From assembly GCA_015680685.1 (NCBI GenBank), contig MNCI01002986.1, positions 395,402-457,401 on the forward strand: 62,000 nucleotides of DNA, written 5' to 3'. Below the pieces are notes generated by a model, which saw only the letters and a list, made by a program, of their open reading frames with translations, ran no database searches and had not been told where the DNA came from. A program made the translations under genes and the position numbers. The stretch is from Gnetum montanum. Lineage: Eukaryota; Streptophyta; Gnetopsida; Gnetales; Gnetaceae. Each line of letters begins with the position of its first letter. Position 1 is the first letter of the stretch. Positions 10,690 through 22,632 of the stretch are shown piece by piece.

Positions 10690-12360
10690 AGGGTGAAAGT
10701 GTGGGTTGAAAACTCAAAGCGTTAACATGATTCCTACATCGACCCACTACAAACTCTGAGAATAAGTGTGTAAGCACAAACAAGTCTACAAAATAGCCAC
10801 TAAACCAAAGAACACCCAGTGGCTCAAAAAATGCATAGAGTCACCTAGCCCACTTAGTAGTTCTTATCTTGGCCATGAACTTAGTTTTGGGGAGATTCCC
10901 CATCTTGAACCAAGAACTATTAAGTGCTTTTTCAATTTTTGTTTTACACTGTCTTTAGTATGTTTTATTTTTCTTGAATATTTCACAATTTCTTTTATAT
11001 TTTCCTTCATTTTAGTATAAATTTTTCTTATTTTCTAATAAAATTACCTTATTGCCAATAGGACACAATGGTGCTGTAGCCATTGTTAGTGGTGGTTTGT
11101 ACTTATTATTTTTTATTGCTAATGTTTGGTTTCTATTTTTTTTGAATTTTGGTACTGATAACTAAGACATGGTTTCCTTTTCACGGAACAAGTAGTAAGT
11201 CCATGACATCCACCCATCCACAAACTCTATGGTTATCCTTATTTTGGAAGTATGAGGTCCCTTTTCATTAATTAAAAATTTAATGAACTTGTGACCTTGG
11301 TAGTTGCCAGACTTGGAAAGGAATCAAAGGTTTGAACATGATGTGACTTCAAGGAGACTCAATACTCTTTGTACCCTTCTACTTACTTGGGTGCATGAGT
11401 GATTTCATGGATTTCATACCATTCCATGTTGATCAATAATAGGAAGTTGAATAAATATTTGCATGGTGTTGTTCCCATCATAAAAAAAAACACAAAATAA
11501 ATAAAAGTGATAAAGAGAATTCAAAGCACATCCCTTAGACAAAATAATGGGCTGTGAACACTAGTTATAGAACTAGAAACACATGTTACCCATGCCTAAA
11601 GGACCCCTCTAACTAAGGCCCTTTCTCACTTCCTACTTCTCTTTTATTCTCTATAAGGAATAGTGGTTGTTTTGTGGGAGCATTGTTGTGTCTCAAGGAA
11701 GTGGGCCAATCTTAGAGTGATGATGCAAAGTCATTGAACATAATTGGTTTTGGTTTGGACTAAGGATGAATTTTATTAGGTCATTTAACCACAAAATCCA
11801 AGAGGGACTTCATGTGATCTTAATCGAAAAAAACTCCATTCCACTTTCTCCCTCATCCATCAATGCTTTCCATGACTCACCTCACTGTTGGTGCCCATGT
11901 CCCTATTTGATGTCTTGGTTTGACATGCTTGAATTCTTAGGTAGATTTTTTTGGGTTTTGGCCCTTAAATTTCATAACCATTAATCACCTATGGGACCCA
12001 TGAACTCCTTAGGTTGAGGTTATGCAAGGGTAAAAAGGTCATGTTCTTGCTATGGGGAGGACTCACTTACATTTCTCTTGGTTGGGTTAGTTAAGTACCT
12101 CATCCTTAGACATTCCCACAATCCAAACCTTCGTGCACCCCATTTGATGCATCCAATTGTGTGCTCCTTAGGGAAATTTCTTCAATGAACACATTCTCCA
12201 TTCAATTTTTTAATTTTTGAGCTTTCAACAATCCTCTTCAATGATTCCATTGAATTCTTGGCTTTTTTGGGACTCCATAGATTCCACTTTAATCATAAAA
12301 CTTAGTGTATTTTTTGAGAAATTCAAGTTGAAAAATTTTATCTACAACCTTCATAAATGG
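10690..12360 (+). other. Copy C deletion scar and post-integrase spacer
   Basis: After gag a short remnant (ACACCCAGTGGCT near 10812) corresponds to copy A around 1387, the linker before the polymerase domain. The next sequence (about 10870 on, CTTAGTTTTGGGGAGATT) already corresponds to the site after integrase. The rest is the T-rich spacer with TTTTACACTG motifs and the conserved AAAGCACATCCCTTAGACAA block near 11525. No protein is encoded. A 72-codon open frame at 11766-11984 lies inside spacer sequence shared with A, G and H and is not thought to be a gene. Confidence 0.75.
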
Positions 12361-12588
12361 GTACTCATCGATGGACCCCCTACATATATAAGACCTTGTG
12401 TACAGGACCCCATTGACGCAACACAAAAATAGTCTATATATATGCATCCACACTGTAGATTTTTCACATTTCATTTCAAACACTAGAGGAATTTTTGTAG
12501 TTCTTAGAGCCCAGAAAATTTTAGAAGCCACATCCTTCTAACCGTTTGTCCAGATCACTTCATTCTTTGACCTTGTAGCTGCTAGAGG
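12361..12588 (+). promoter_or_regulatory. Copy C internal U3-like promoter and leader of ORF3
   Basis: CATCGATGGACCCCC and CCCATTGACGCAAC resemble the U3 repeat motifs of the family. They are followed by CTATATATATG at 12434-12444. A donor-like GAG|GTAAGC lies at 12587/12588, 153 bp after the TATA. In G the spacing is 146 and in H 154. UACUAAU (TACTAAT, near 12832) could serve as branch point ahead of the ATG at 12861. Promoter and intron are inferred from conservation and position. Confidence 0.55.
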
Positions 12589-12860
12589 TAAGCTCTTAAT
12601 CATGGGGACCACACACCTAAAATTTTTGACAAAATTGTTTTCCAAATATTCTAACTTCCACAAAGGTTTAATAAAGAAACCAATATGAAAACATCAAAAT
12701 TACAAAAGTTAAACTCTTCCAACCAACTTTAGTAAAGCTTTGAACTTAAAAATTAATAAAATTATAATAAAATAAGTGTAACTAACTGATGAGACAAGGT
12801 ATCAAAACATTATAACTTACAAATTATGTATACTAATCCTTGGATGTGTTGTGACCACAA

Positions 12861-13320
12861 ATGGCACCAAAGGGGAAGCACACATAGGAAGGAGGATCAT
12901 CACAGCCATGGGACAAATGACCACAAATGGGAAGGGGCTAAGAATAGGTCCAAGAAGAACTATTAGCAACCCATGCTACAAGACTTCTTAGGGAGGAGCC
13001 TAAGGTGGAATCTATTCATTTGATTCCAGAACAAGTAGCAGTGATAGAGCAATCACATCAGGATGAGGTACCAGCCCCACAAGCAAAGCTTGAGGTGATC
13101 TTGATAGAAGCCCACCTCAAGTAGATCAAATCAAAGAAGGTTTGTAAGATGGTGCTCCAAGAGTTAAATTTTGGCTCGTTCTTAAAGTAAGCACCTCAAG
13201 AAGTATAAGATCAACTGAAGACCTCTCCCATGTGGCCCATCATCACTTTTTGGTAGGGAGTGGTACATGGGAGAGACATTCGTATTTTGGAGTTATTACT
13301 ATTGAAAATGTTAAAAATTA
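12861..13320 (+). pseudogene. Copy C ORF3, N-terminal fragment
   Basis: ATG 12861 starts MAPKGKHT and the frame continues, with about nine stops, through EELLATHATRLLREEPKVES and the conserved block MVLQELNFGSFLK ... SPMWPIIT (about 13150-13245). The same block occurs in G, H and on the minus strand in E. The first codons match copy H (MEPKWELQ) in place and frame, which supports this start. It breaks off near 13320. The function is unknown; see the G copy for the full domain order. Confidence 0.65.
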
Positions 13321-13460
13321 CTAAATGGATTTTTAAATATTTTTATTTGTATATGTATGCCAGCTTTTCTTGTCAAATTATGCTCTCTACTAATGAGTTG
13401 TCAACATATAATGGTACAAGGTAGTGAGATCACAACATCCACCAATTCCATCTATCTTAA
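13320..13460 (+). mobile_element. Copy H, piece 1 (spacer part)
   Basis: GGTACAAGGTAGTGAGATCA and the ATCCACCAATTCCATCT-type sequence match the post-integrase spacer (copy A around 4720-4780). The piece ends in CTTAA, the left target duplication of copy D, and continues at 23501. Confidence 0.6.
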
Positions 13461-14314
13461 TGATGAGTGGTGAGGTAACCCTACATCCAACCATACAAAT
13501 AACTAAGGCATTTACGTGTGATTTGGTCAAATTTTATGGACCTATAGTTCTCCAATGCACTAATTCTTTAGAAAGTGAAATGGGTGTTGAGAACATTCAT
13601 TTTCTTTCTAGCTACACTTGTCAAGCTCAAGGATATGGCTTAAGTGTAATTGAGGTACATGATTTTTATCATTTTATGTTTTGTGAGTTTAATTTCCTAC
13701 AACAAGAATGAAAGGTAGAGTAATTTAAGATCTAATTCATCTACTACCTAGCTAGCCTAACATAAGTACTCATTCCCACTTGCTAGACACATCCTGAACA
13801 TGTATAGTGCTGCTAGGCTATCAAACGTTAAGTGTTTTTGGGTTACCAAGTGCTATACATATGTTGGAGGTGGTCATGATTGTGTTCATTAATAATTGAA
13901 AATTAATTTCTTAATTAAAATTCATAAAAGTGAAGTACATGAAAATAAAGTGCATGAATATTAAATGCATCAATGAAACATTAATCTATTCTCAATGCTG
14001 CAAGGATGATCAAAAGGGTTCATTTTTATTCTCATCATACTACTATGCTTAGGTACATCAATGCTCGAACAAAGATCCATACACATTTAGAATTCTATTT
14101 TGGGCACTGAAAAAATATTCTAACTTTGGAGAAAACAAATTTCAAGAACTTCACTATCTATGACAAAAACTAATCAAAACTATATGCAAATCATGAGTCC
14201 AAGTACTATATTTATAGGCTGGCATATACCTTGCGATATTGGATATTTTACATCACATCGAAGGATCCAACATTAGGTATTTGATATCAAAGCTAGTCAA
14301 AACATGATTCATCA
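13461..14314 (-). repeat. Copy D 3' LTR
   Basis: It runs TGATGAG (13461-13467) to TTCATCA (14308-14314), 854 bp. It is followed on the + strand by TACCCCCATGAC, the reverse complement of the polypurine tract (GTCATGGGGGTA), which fixes this as the 3' LTR of a minus-strand element. Confidence 0.92.
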
Positions 14315-14660
14315 TACCCCCATGACTAAATGAAAACTCATCCTCAAGTGAAGAAGAGGAGGAACAAATTTCTTTCAAAATATTAGGAAGGTATGGGATT
14401 ATAAACTAACATACAAACTGATTTATATGGAGTAGATAGACTCCTAAGTGCTCAAGTGTATGGAGTTACAATATTTTACAAAATTTGGTGTTCATGACAA
14501 GAGAAGAGAACATCCTAGACAAAACTAACATCCACTCCTCTGGCAACTGAAGAGAGAGGAAGAAGATTCAATGATCATGAAGAGTCCTTGTCATATGATC
14601 ATGCTGCTACTTCCTTGGTGAAGATAGTCCTGCTTCTAGTTGATGCTTTCCACTACAATC
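14315..14660 (-). other. Copy D polypurine tract and ORF3 3' remnant
   Basis: The polypurine tract (GGGGGTA on the minus strand) lies at 14315-14321. The next 330 bases align with the sequence after ORF3 in copy E (25615-25900), including GGTATGGGATTAT and GGTGTTCATGACAA. No coding frame remains. Confidence 0.7.
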
Positions 14661-16237
14661 ACAACAAAATTATGGATTAGTGTGCAATGTGTAACACATA
14701 GCTATTACATACCTTGTCTTGTTCGTGGTTACACTTAGCTAGATTATGATTATGGTAAATTGATTCCTTTAGTAGTGTTAGCAAAAAGACTAATAAATAG
14801 GGTAACATGAATAAGTAGTCCATTAAATTTGAAAAAGTTAAACACAAGGAAATACTTGAAGAGGATGTAAGAATTCACAACAACAAAAGGGAAAGTTCAT
14901 TGAAAAATGTTGTGAAGATGTGCATAATTGGATATCATTGATGAGGTAAACAAAAGGATTTGATTGTAAGAGTTTCTAAGGATAAAGAACGTAACCAATC
15001 CAACCAAAAGATATGCAAGTGTGTCCTCTCCAAAGTAAGTACAAGCCTTTTATTTCCATTGCATAACTTCAAACCAAGGAGTCCATGGGCTCCATGTATG
15101 ATTAATGGTTATGGAAGGTTAAGTACAAAAACTTGGAAGAAACTACCTAAAAATTTTAACACTTCAAACCACGATATCGAATAAGAACATGAAATTAGTA
15201 GTGAGGTGAAACATGGAAAGAATAGATGGATGAGAGAGAGTGAAATGAAGTTCTTGATTAAGGTCACATGAAGTCCCTTATGAGTTTTATGGTTAAATGA
15301 CTTGATAAGATCCATCCTTAGTCCAGACCAAAACTAACCACATTTAGTGACTTTGCATCACCATTTTAAGACCAGTCCACCTTCCTAAGACATAAGAGTA
15401 TGTCCATAGAACAATCACCATTCCCAATTAGAGAAGAAAAGAGAAGTAGGAAGTGAGGAAGGACCTTAGTTAGAGGGGACATTCAGGCATGGGTAACATA
15501 TCTTTATAGTCCCATAACCAGTGCTTGTAACCTATTTATTTTGTCTAATCGGTGTGCTTTGAATTTCCATCATTTTTTTTTCTTTTTTTCTTTTTTGAAA
15601 TGGGAACCACACTATGTAAAGAATTATTCAACTCCCTTTATTGGTCAACATGGAATGGTAAGAAATCCATGAAACTACACATGCACCTAGGTAAGTAGAA
15701 AATCACAAAGAATACCAAATACCCTTGAAGTCATACCCTGTTCAAATCTTTGAATCCTTTCTAGATCCAGAAACTACCAAAGTCATAAATTTGTTATAGT
15801 CTTATTAATGAAAAAGGGACTACACATTTCCAAAATAAGGAAAACCATAGACTTTGTGGAAGGGTGGATGTTGTGGACTCACTACCTATTGCATGAAAAG
15901 TAACCATGTTCTCATTATTAGTAACAAAATTCAAAGCTAGAATCTAGACACCAACAATCAAATAACTAGATAATATGTATCCACATCAATTAAATCACAG
16001 TGTACCCAGTTGGTAATAAGACACTTATTATTAAAAAAAGGTAAGAAAATCACATCCTAATAAAGAAAAATATATATAAAAATATTGTAAAATATTCAAG
16101 AAAAGAAAATGTACTAATGATGTTGTAAAATAAAAACTTTAAAAAATTAATAATGTAGAAAACAAAAAGTGTAAAATAAAGAATGTGTAAAACAAAAATT
16201 TCTAAAACAAAGGTGCTACTTATATAGTTAGCATAAA
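14661..16237 (-). other. Copy D post-integrase spacer, ORF3 deleted
   Basis: Part of the region matches the family spacer in reverse: CACATTTAGTGACTTTGCAT near 15340, AAGTGAGGAAGGACCTTAGT near 15450, the TTTGTCTAATCGGTGTGCTT block near 15540, and TGTAAAATAAA-type repeats near 16120-16200. About 14680-15090 matches nothing else here. A 74-codon frame at 14960-15184 on the + strand has no recognisable product. Confidence 0.65.
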
Positions 16238-16260
16238 TGGTCATCTCTCCTATGACTAAG
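16238..16260 (-). promoter_or_regulatory. Copy D internal polypurine tract-like site
   Basis: On the minus strand CTTAGTCATAGGAGAGATGA follows the integrase end, at the same place as 4464-4483 in A. The purine run is interrupted once. Confidence 0.45.
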
Positions 16261-16299
16261 TTGAAAGGAGGAGATCTGAAATATTAAGCGTGGTTGTCC

Positions 16300-17570
16300 A
16301 TTCGATGAGGTGTTTATTGTATTAGCTAGCTTATGCTCTTGGAAAGGTTTGACTTGTGGTATGTTGACCAACTGTTTCTTGTCTAGGTTCTTAGGTTTGT
16401 AGATCATCATGGCCCCAAAAGGAAAAGTCTCATAAATTATATAAGGTCCTTCCCATAACATTTGGAACTTAGTTCATTGAGGTACATGTGTGGGATTTTA
16501 GTAGAGAACCTTATCTCTCAGTTGAAATTTGACTTTCTTGATTTTAAGGGCATGACACTTTTTGTTGAATGCCTTGTGAAATATGTTAGATGATAGGACC
16601 ACCAATTAGTTTTTATCTAGTAAGTTAAGATTCATTAATCTTTCTTTTTATGTATCCTTAAGTCAAGGTCGAGGTCATAGGCTGTTGAAAATGTACGAAG
16701 CTCAAATTGAATAGGAAGCATTAGTAATTTTTCATACACAAGCTCATAGGTAGAGTAGTCCTTAAGAAGTTTTCATGTTGAGCGGTAGGCCCAAAGGGCA
16801 TCATTGAGTTTTGTGCTCCAGTCTTTTCTATATTTGCTAATATTTCTTGTTAGAATTCTTATGATTTCCCTATTGGTAACCTCTACTTGATCATTGGCTT
16901 GGGGGTGGTATGGTGTTGTGATTTTATGTTCAACCCCTAAGCATTGCATGAGCTTTCGAAAAGTAGTGCCTATAATGTGAGTTCCATTATAAAAAATTAA
17001 TGCATGTGGCACACCAAACCTATTTACAAAATTTTGTTGTACAAATAAAGTAGTAGTAGAAGATGTACAGTTGGTGATGGTTGTTGCTTTTGCCCATTTC
17101 ATACAATAGTTAATAGTGACTATGATGTATGCCTTTTCATTTAACATGGGTGTGATGTAACTTATGAAATAAATGCCCCAAATGTCAAAGGGTTCTAGTG
17201 GTTGAATCCATTATTGAGGTCCCTCCATTCGAGCAGTCATTCAACCATCTTGTTGACATCATTCACAAGAGTAGACATATTGATGAGCATCCTTGAAGAT
17301 TGTTGGCTAGTAGTATCCTACCATAAGGATTTTAATAGCTGTGCACCTCCCAGCATAGTGGCCCCCACAAGGACCTTTATGAGCATCTTAGAGAATGTGT
17401 AGTTGATCAGCATTAGGGACACACCATTAAACTAGGTCATCAGTGCATACCTTGTATAGGTGTTTGTTGATCTCCATGAAGCATTCTACCTAGTGAATAA
17501 ACTATTGTTTCTTCTGGTAGTCTAACCCTTGTGGCATCTCCTAAGTGAGAAGATAGGTGAGAATGCCATC
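16300..17570 (-). pseudogene. Copy D integrase
   Basis: The zinc-binding start reads DAHEGPCGGHYAGR and later SCE(stop)CQQDG (about 17390-17240). The core from 17147 reads MLNEKAYIIVTINYCMKWAK: the first catalytic Asp is changed to Asn. The second is lost as well (IFYNGTH). The Glu is kept (QVEVTNREI, about 16890). The C-terminal part is seen to about 16300 (LWEGPYIIYETFPFGAM near 16450). The core is open for 124 codons but would be inactive. Confidence 0.85.
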
Positions 17571-17681
17571 ATACCATTTAGGTTCATTGGGCAATTATTT
17601 AGTTATAGCCCCAACAAAGAGGAGTTCATCAAGAAACATATTAGATAGTGGGTTTTCCTCCTCTTTGTTGTCCCATCGTAA

Positions 17682-19130
17682 CTAAGACAAGTGTTCAGCA
17701 ATCACATTCTCAGTTCCCTTTTGATCCACCATTGTAAGATTGAATTCCTGTAAGATCAGCAGCCACCATATGACATAGAGGCTCACTGTTGGCTTGTTCA
17801 TTAGGAAGTGGATCGCATTGTGGTCTGTGTGTATAGACTCTTTGTATCTATGCACATAGTGCCTAAATTTATCTATAGCAAACACCACTATCATCAGTTC
17901 TTTTTCTCAGTGGTGTAGTTTAGTTGTGCACTCACAATGCTTTAATTAGTGTAGTGGATGTAATATGGACATTTCTTGTCATCCATCTATGTAAGCATGG
18001 TTCCCAAGGCATAATTTGATGTATTCATCATAACATGAAATGATCTAGACCAATCAGGTGCTTGTAGAATTAGAGTTTGTACAAGTTTTCCTTTTAGCTA
18101 TTAGAATGCTTGTTCACATTTTTTGGTCTAGACAAATGGAGCATCTTTCTTTGTCAGCTCCACCAATGGTTTTATAATCTCAAAAAAATTCTCTATGAAT
18201 CATTAGTAGTAGCTAGTATTTCTAAGGAATGACAAAACATCTTTGATAGTTTTTGGTTAGTGGGTTATTTCTTGGATGGCCCTTATTTTCTCAAGGTCTA
18301 TCTCAATTCCTGCTTGTGAGCTTTGATGCCCCAATACATTGCCTTCTTAGACCATTAGATGACTCTTTTGGTAATTATGCCAAGAATTTTTTTAACATAT
18401 CTTTTTAGCACTTGCTCAAGGTGGTCTAGGGCTTGCTCAAAATGTAGCTCCATAAGTGGAGAAGTCATCCATGAAGACTTCCACACCACTACCAATCTGC
18501 TATTGAAAATTGCTAAGGACCAAGCGTTGGAATGTAGCATAGGCATTGCATAGGCCAAAAGGCATCTTATGATATGCAAAAGTCCTCCAAGGACTTGTGA
18601 ATATTGTCTTGGCCTAGTCCTTTGGTGAAATTTGAATTTGGTTATAGCCACTATAACCATCTAAAAAACTGTAGTAGCAATGCAAAAATATTATGTCTAA
18701 CACCTAAGTAACAAATGACAACAAAAAATGGTCCTTGAATGTTGCCATATTCAATAGCTAAAAATTGATGCAGACCCACCACTTATCTTCTTTCTTTGGT
18801 ATAATCACGAGTGGGCTAACCCACTTACTATCTGCAATGGGATAAATGAACCTTGCCTTGAGGAGTTGTTCAATTTCCTCTTTGATGATCTAATAGTTTG
18901 GGATTCAATTGCCTCTATGGATACCTCTTTGGCTTGATGGTTGGATTAGTGTAGATGCGATGCTGGCATATTCTAGGATCAATCCCTTTGAGTTTAGGAT
19001 ATCACTAGGCAAAATTTTCTAAGGATTTTCCAACCACATTCAACATCTTTTTCTATTTTAGACCAAGATTTGCATTGATTATGATTGGCTTTCCATTTTT
19101 TAAGAACACATATTCCATGTTGTATTCCAT
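17682..19130 (-). pseudogene. Copy D reverse transcriptase and RNase H
   Basis: The entry peptide GIDPRICQHRIYTNP lies near 18980. The catalytic motif F-M-D-D is intact, its M-D-D codons at 18464-18472, in the context EVFMDDFSTYG that is typical for the Athila group. RNase H follows (MIVVFAIDKFRHYVHRYKES from 17894; NLTMVDQKGTENVIAEHLS to 17682). Stops and frameshifts are scattered, for example near 18640 and 18900. No second RNase H is seen before integrase. Confidence 0.87.
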
Positions 19131-19479
19131 GTTGGTTGGTAGCATTTTTAGTTCAAGGGGCTGTTTCTTGAAATTTTTAGATAGTTCAAAACTTTCCAAT
19201 AGGTATTATCATTTGTATCATTAGAGATTTGGTGATGAACTTACTCTAGTTCATTCATACCTATGACATATGCACATGTCAGGCTCTCAATTAGTTCCAT
19301 GAAAAGTGTACTACTTTTGGAATCAATGGTTAGCCACTGGGTGCCTTCCTATTTTGTGGCTACTGTGTATAGATACCTTTGGTTTTCTACTTTTGGTGCA
19401 CACTGCTTGCATGTAGAGATGGATGCTTGTTTCATTGCCTAGAGTTTTTGCACATAATTGCACCCTATATCGTTGTACA

Positions 19480-19980
19480 TGATGCATGGAACTTGCTTCT
19501 TCTCAATCTTCATGAATGCATCTTTTTAGATATTTCTAGGGAAAGATCTTTGATGTCCATTCTTACATCAATGGTGCTTAGCCATGTCCTTCCCATGATG
19601 ATTGGAAAGTCCCTTTTGCAGTTCTCCACCTTGATCACTAGGAAATCAGTAGGATAAGATCATCCATAGACAATGGTCACAGTGTCTTCCACTAGTCCCA
19701 ATGGAATAGTGATGGATTGATCTACCAATTCTAATATGATATTACTCTTCTTCAGTGGAGGTAGGTTCTATGCAGTATACATCTCATGAGAGATTAGGTT
19801 GACACTGGAATTAGAATCGAGAAGAGCTTTACATGGTTCATTCCCAATAATTTGCAAATAAATTAAAGGACTTATAGGATTTGCTAACTTCCTGAGAAGG
19901 TTTCTAGCATAGCTCTAATCAAATATGGCATGAGGAAGCATCATAGTATGGATCCTAGGTGATGTTTGGTTTGAAGGGAA
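19480..19980 (-). pseudogene. Copy D protease
   Basis: The minus strand near 19840-19780 reads ALLDSNSSVNLISHEMYTA, with the catalytic Asp kept and the Gly of D-S-G changed to Asn. PPLKKSNI follows. The second half (FPIIMGRTWLSTIDVRMDI-like) is seen near 19610-19550. It joins gag upstream in the usual order. Confidence 0.8.
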
Positions 19981-19989
19981 CTCAAAGAA

Positions 19990-22471
19990 ATTTGATATAG
20001 AGGGAGATGGAGGAACAAGGTTGTCAACCACAGGTGTATTTGAGGGCTTTGGTAGATTACATGGTTAGAAGAAAGGTCTTTTCTTTGATTTAGTGCCCAA
20101 ACCATTCAATTGATAAATTGGTTGTAGATTAATGGCCCTAATAGTGTTGCATTGTTCTAGTTGAGCTGGTTTTTCACCTTACATAGATGGAGTAAGTGGT
20201 AGTTATGTTGAGGATGGAGGAAGATGTGGAAGAATAGAAGAAGGATAAGGGTAAGAGGTGGTATCTCTTCTTACATGTAGAGAATGAGTTTGATAATAAT
20301 TAGAATGTTGGTAGTGAGATTGGAAAGTAGAAACATGACCAGAGGACTCACATGAAGACAAGGGTTGCTGAATGTAATATCCATATGGATCAAGTTGTCT
20401 ATAAGGGTATTACTACCTTGGTGGTATTAGCATCCATGACTGTGCTTGCTATCACTGTTGATACTACTTATATGGTTTTGGTGGAGTTCCACTTGGATAA
20501 TACTAGTGTTGCTGGTAAAACTACCTAGAATTTCCTTGAGGATAAGGTAATCTCTTGGGTGTTTACCTTTGTGTAAGTCATGGATTCAAAGCATACATCC
20601 TAGATTCCTGTAAGTGTGAGACTATGGGGTAACATTGCTTAGGATGTTCATACTAGTAGACATCACACCCACCATCATAATCTAATTTGCTTCCCTCAAC
20701 TTCTTCTATTATAGTAATCTTGCTGTTACCTTTTTGATAGGCACATTCAACTTCCTTACGTCTCCTATAGTCATGATCACTACCTCATTCTTTGGATTCT
20801 TTAGCAACTTTTAGGATAGCTTGAAATTTGCTATCCATGCAATCCCATAATTGATCAACCTTGGCCATAATTTCAAATTGAAATTTTTAAAGTGGCAAGG
20901 ATGTTTTATTCACCACCTCATTGAGTGTTGATTCTTCGTCATCATCACAAAATCAAACCTCCCTCTTATGAATGGAAGGATTATGATTATACTCTTCTAT
21001 ACTTTCTCTTTTTCTTAATTCACCTTCTTCTTTAGCTACCCACTCAATTAGTCTTTAGATCTAATGGATGCTTAATTCTCATAGTCATCCTTGGGCATAG
21101 ACACCAAGGTTCTCCTTGTTTATGATCAAAGCCTATCTGCAATGTGGTGAAGTTGATCTAATTTAGAATAACCATGGCTAGGACATCTATGCATTAAGGA
21201 ATAATATCAACCTATGGCAGCATCCAAGGGTTCGTGTGTTCCTTGTTTCCATTCTTGGATCTACCTTCTCAAGTTGGATACTTTGAAGTACATTTAATAT
21301 TTGTCATTGAAAAATTGAAGCATTGTACTCCATCATCTGATAGATTTTGGTTCTAAGGACCAGTACCAATTTTTAGCTTCTTTAATGAGTGTCAGTGGGA
21401 ACAACTTAAGCTTTTGCCACTCATTCTCTATATTTTTCAAGGCACATGCATCTTGGAAAGCTTGGAGATGGTTCTATATATCTGAGTTATATCCCCCTCA
21501 AATTGAGGGATATTTTTCATACCTTGGCTTTTGATCTAACTATCATTCACTTTCCTTGTTGGAATTTGTATTTCCTCTACAATGTTTAGCATACTTTAGG
21601 TATTAAGAAAAGGCTCATCAAGTCCATGATTATAGTTCCTATGATTCCCCCTACTACCCCTTCATTCATGGAAATGTGTCTTTCTTAAATATCCTTGCCC
21701 TTGGTCTTGCCTTACTCGATAGTACCTTTGATCATGTCGATCTTGTCAGTCACCTTCATCACAGTCTTGGCCCCTACAGTTGAAATCAGAGCCAAGAGAA
21801 GAAGAAGATGATGATGAAGGTGAAGAGAAAGGAGGATTAGCATCATCATGATGCCTGTTACCATATCTTTGGTGACCACAACCATGATCACAATCTTGTT
21901 TTTTGTTTGCATCCCTACCTTGACTTGCCTCTTTGGATCCTTCTTTATTATTGGATCCATTCTTACTAGAATTGGGATTGTGAATTGTGGATTGTCGGTT
22001 TTGGTTTTAACCTCCTTCACTAAAGTTAGAGAGAGAAATTTCATTGAATGGAAAATTCCTAGTGAAGTGCTCACCACCATATTTTTGGTATAGCAAGAAT
22101 GGAAAATCATTAAATCCTCTTCCCTTTGTAGATTCATGACATTGTTCTAGTTGTCGATCCCATAGATGTCATACCTTAGTGGGACAATAATCCTAGGCAT
22201 CAATATCTTACACAACATACTCAACATGAAGTTTCTAGAGACCCAGATGTATAAGCATTTGTTGGAGCATTGCAGGAATAGATCAATCTTGTGGCAACCT
22301 AATGTTGCTCTTCATGTCATGCCACCACAACTATTCATCCTAGTATAGGACGAAGGTGAAATTGGATACATACTCATCAAGATGAGCATATACCACTTGA
22401 TATTGCTGAGACACCGACTAATGTACTTCGTCAAACTTGGGTAGAGAAGCACTTCTATGAGAAGAAGACAT
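19990..22471 (-). pseudogene. Copy D gag
   Basis: The start codon at 22471 reads MSSSHRSASLPKFDEV, matching the start of G (MSSSSHKGEDAK), with VVYAHLDEYVSNF next. A Ser/Asp/Asn-rich linker is at about 21780-21850, the capsid-like region at about 21500-21100, the degraded knuckle near 20665 (CDVY-stop-YEHPKQC) and the tail YPYRQLDPYGYYIQQPL near 20420-20370. The Tyr/Gln/Pro-rich tail continues to about 20150. Several in-frame stops. Confidence 0.82.
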
Positions 22472-22615
22472 CTTATGTTAGAAAAACAAAAATGGAGTGT
22501 GATTCTTAAAAGTGTTGTAGTAATCTTAAGATGTGATATGACTCTAATGTTCATTTTAATGATTTTGAAGAACTTTCACTAGATCCTAGATAGCACATGT
22601 AACAACTAAAAAAAA

Positions 22616-22631
22616 CCTGGCAATGGTACCA
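22616..22631 (-). promoter_or_regulatory. Copy D primer-binding site
   Basis: On the minus strand TGGTACCATTGCCAGG begins one base inside the 5' LTR end. It fits the tRNA-Asp complement TGGCGCCGTTGCCGGG with four transitions. Confidence 0.75.
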
Positions 22632-22632
22632 A

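Larger units (their letters stand above)
7503..13320 (+). mobile_element. Copy C: internally deleted element lacking pol
   Basis: The order is 5' LTR, primer-binding site, leader, gag, a short scrap of the protease-to-RT linker (about 10760-10830), then directly the post-integrase spacer, internal promoter and first 150 codons of ORF3, where it breaks off near 13320. Protease, reverse transcriptase, RNase H and integrase are missing. There is no 3' LTR. The bases before the 5' LTR are GTTAG, with no partner to test. It may have moved with help from full copies before truncation, or been deleted in place. Confidence 0.85.

Noticed and set aside
21712-22137. 141-codon minus-strand open frame
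   Set aside because: It overlaps gag of copy D in another frame; the conserved Gag sequence is read in the neighbouring frame and the long frame has low-complexity composition.
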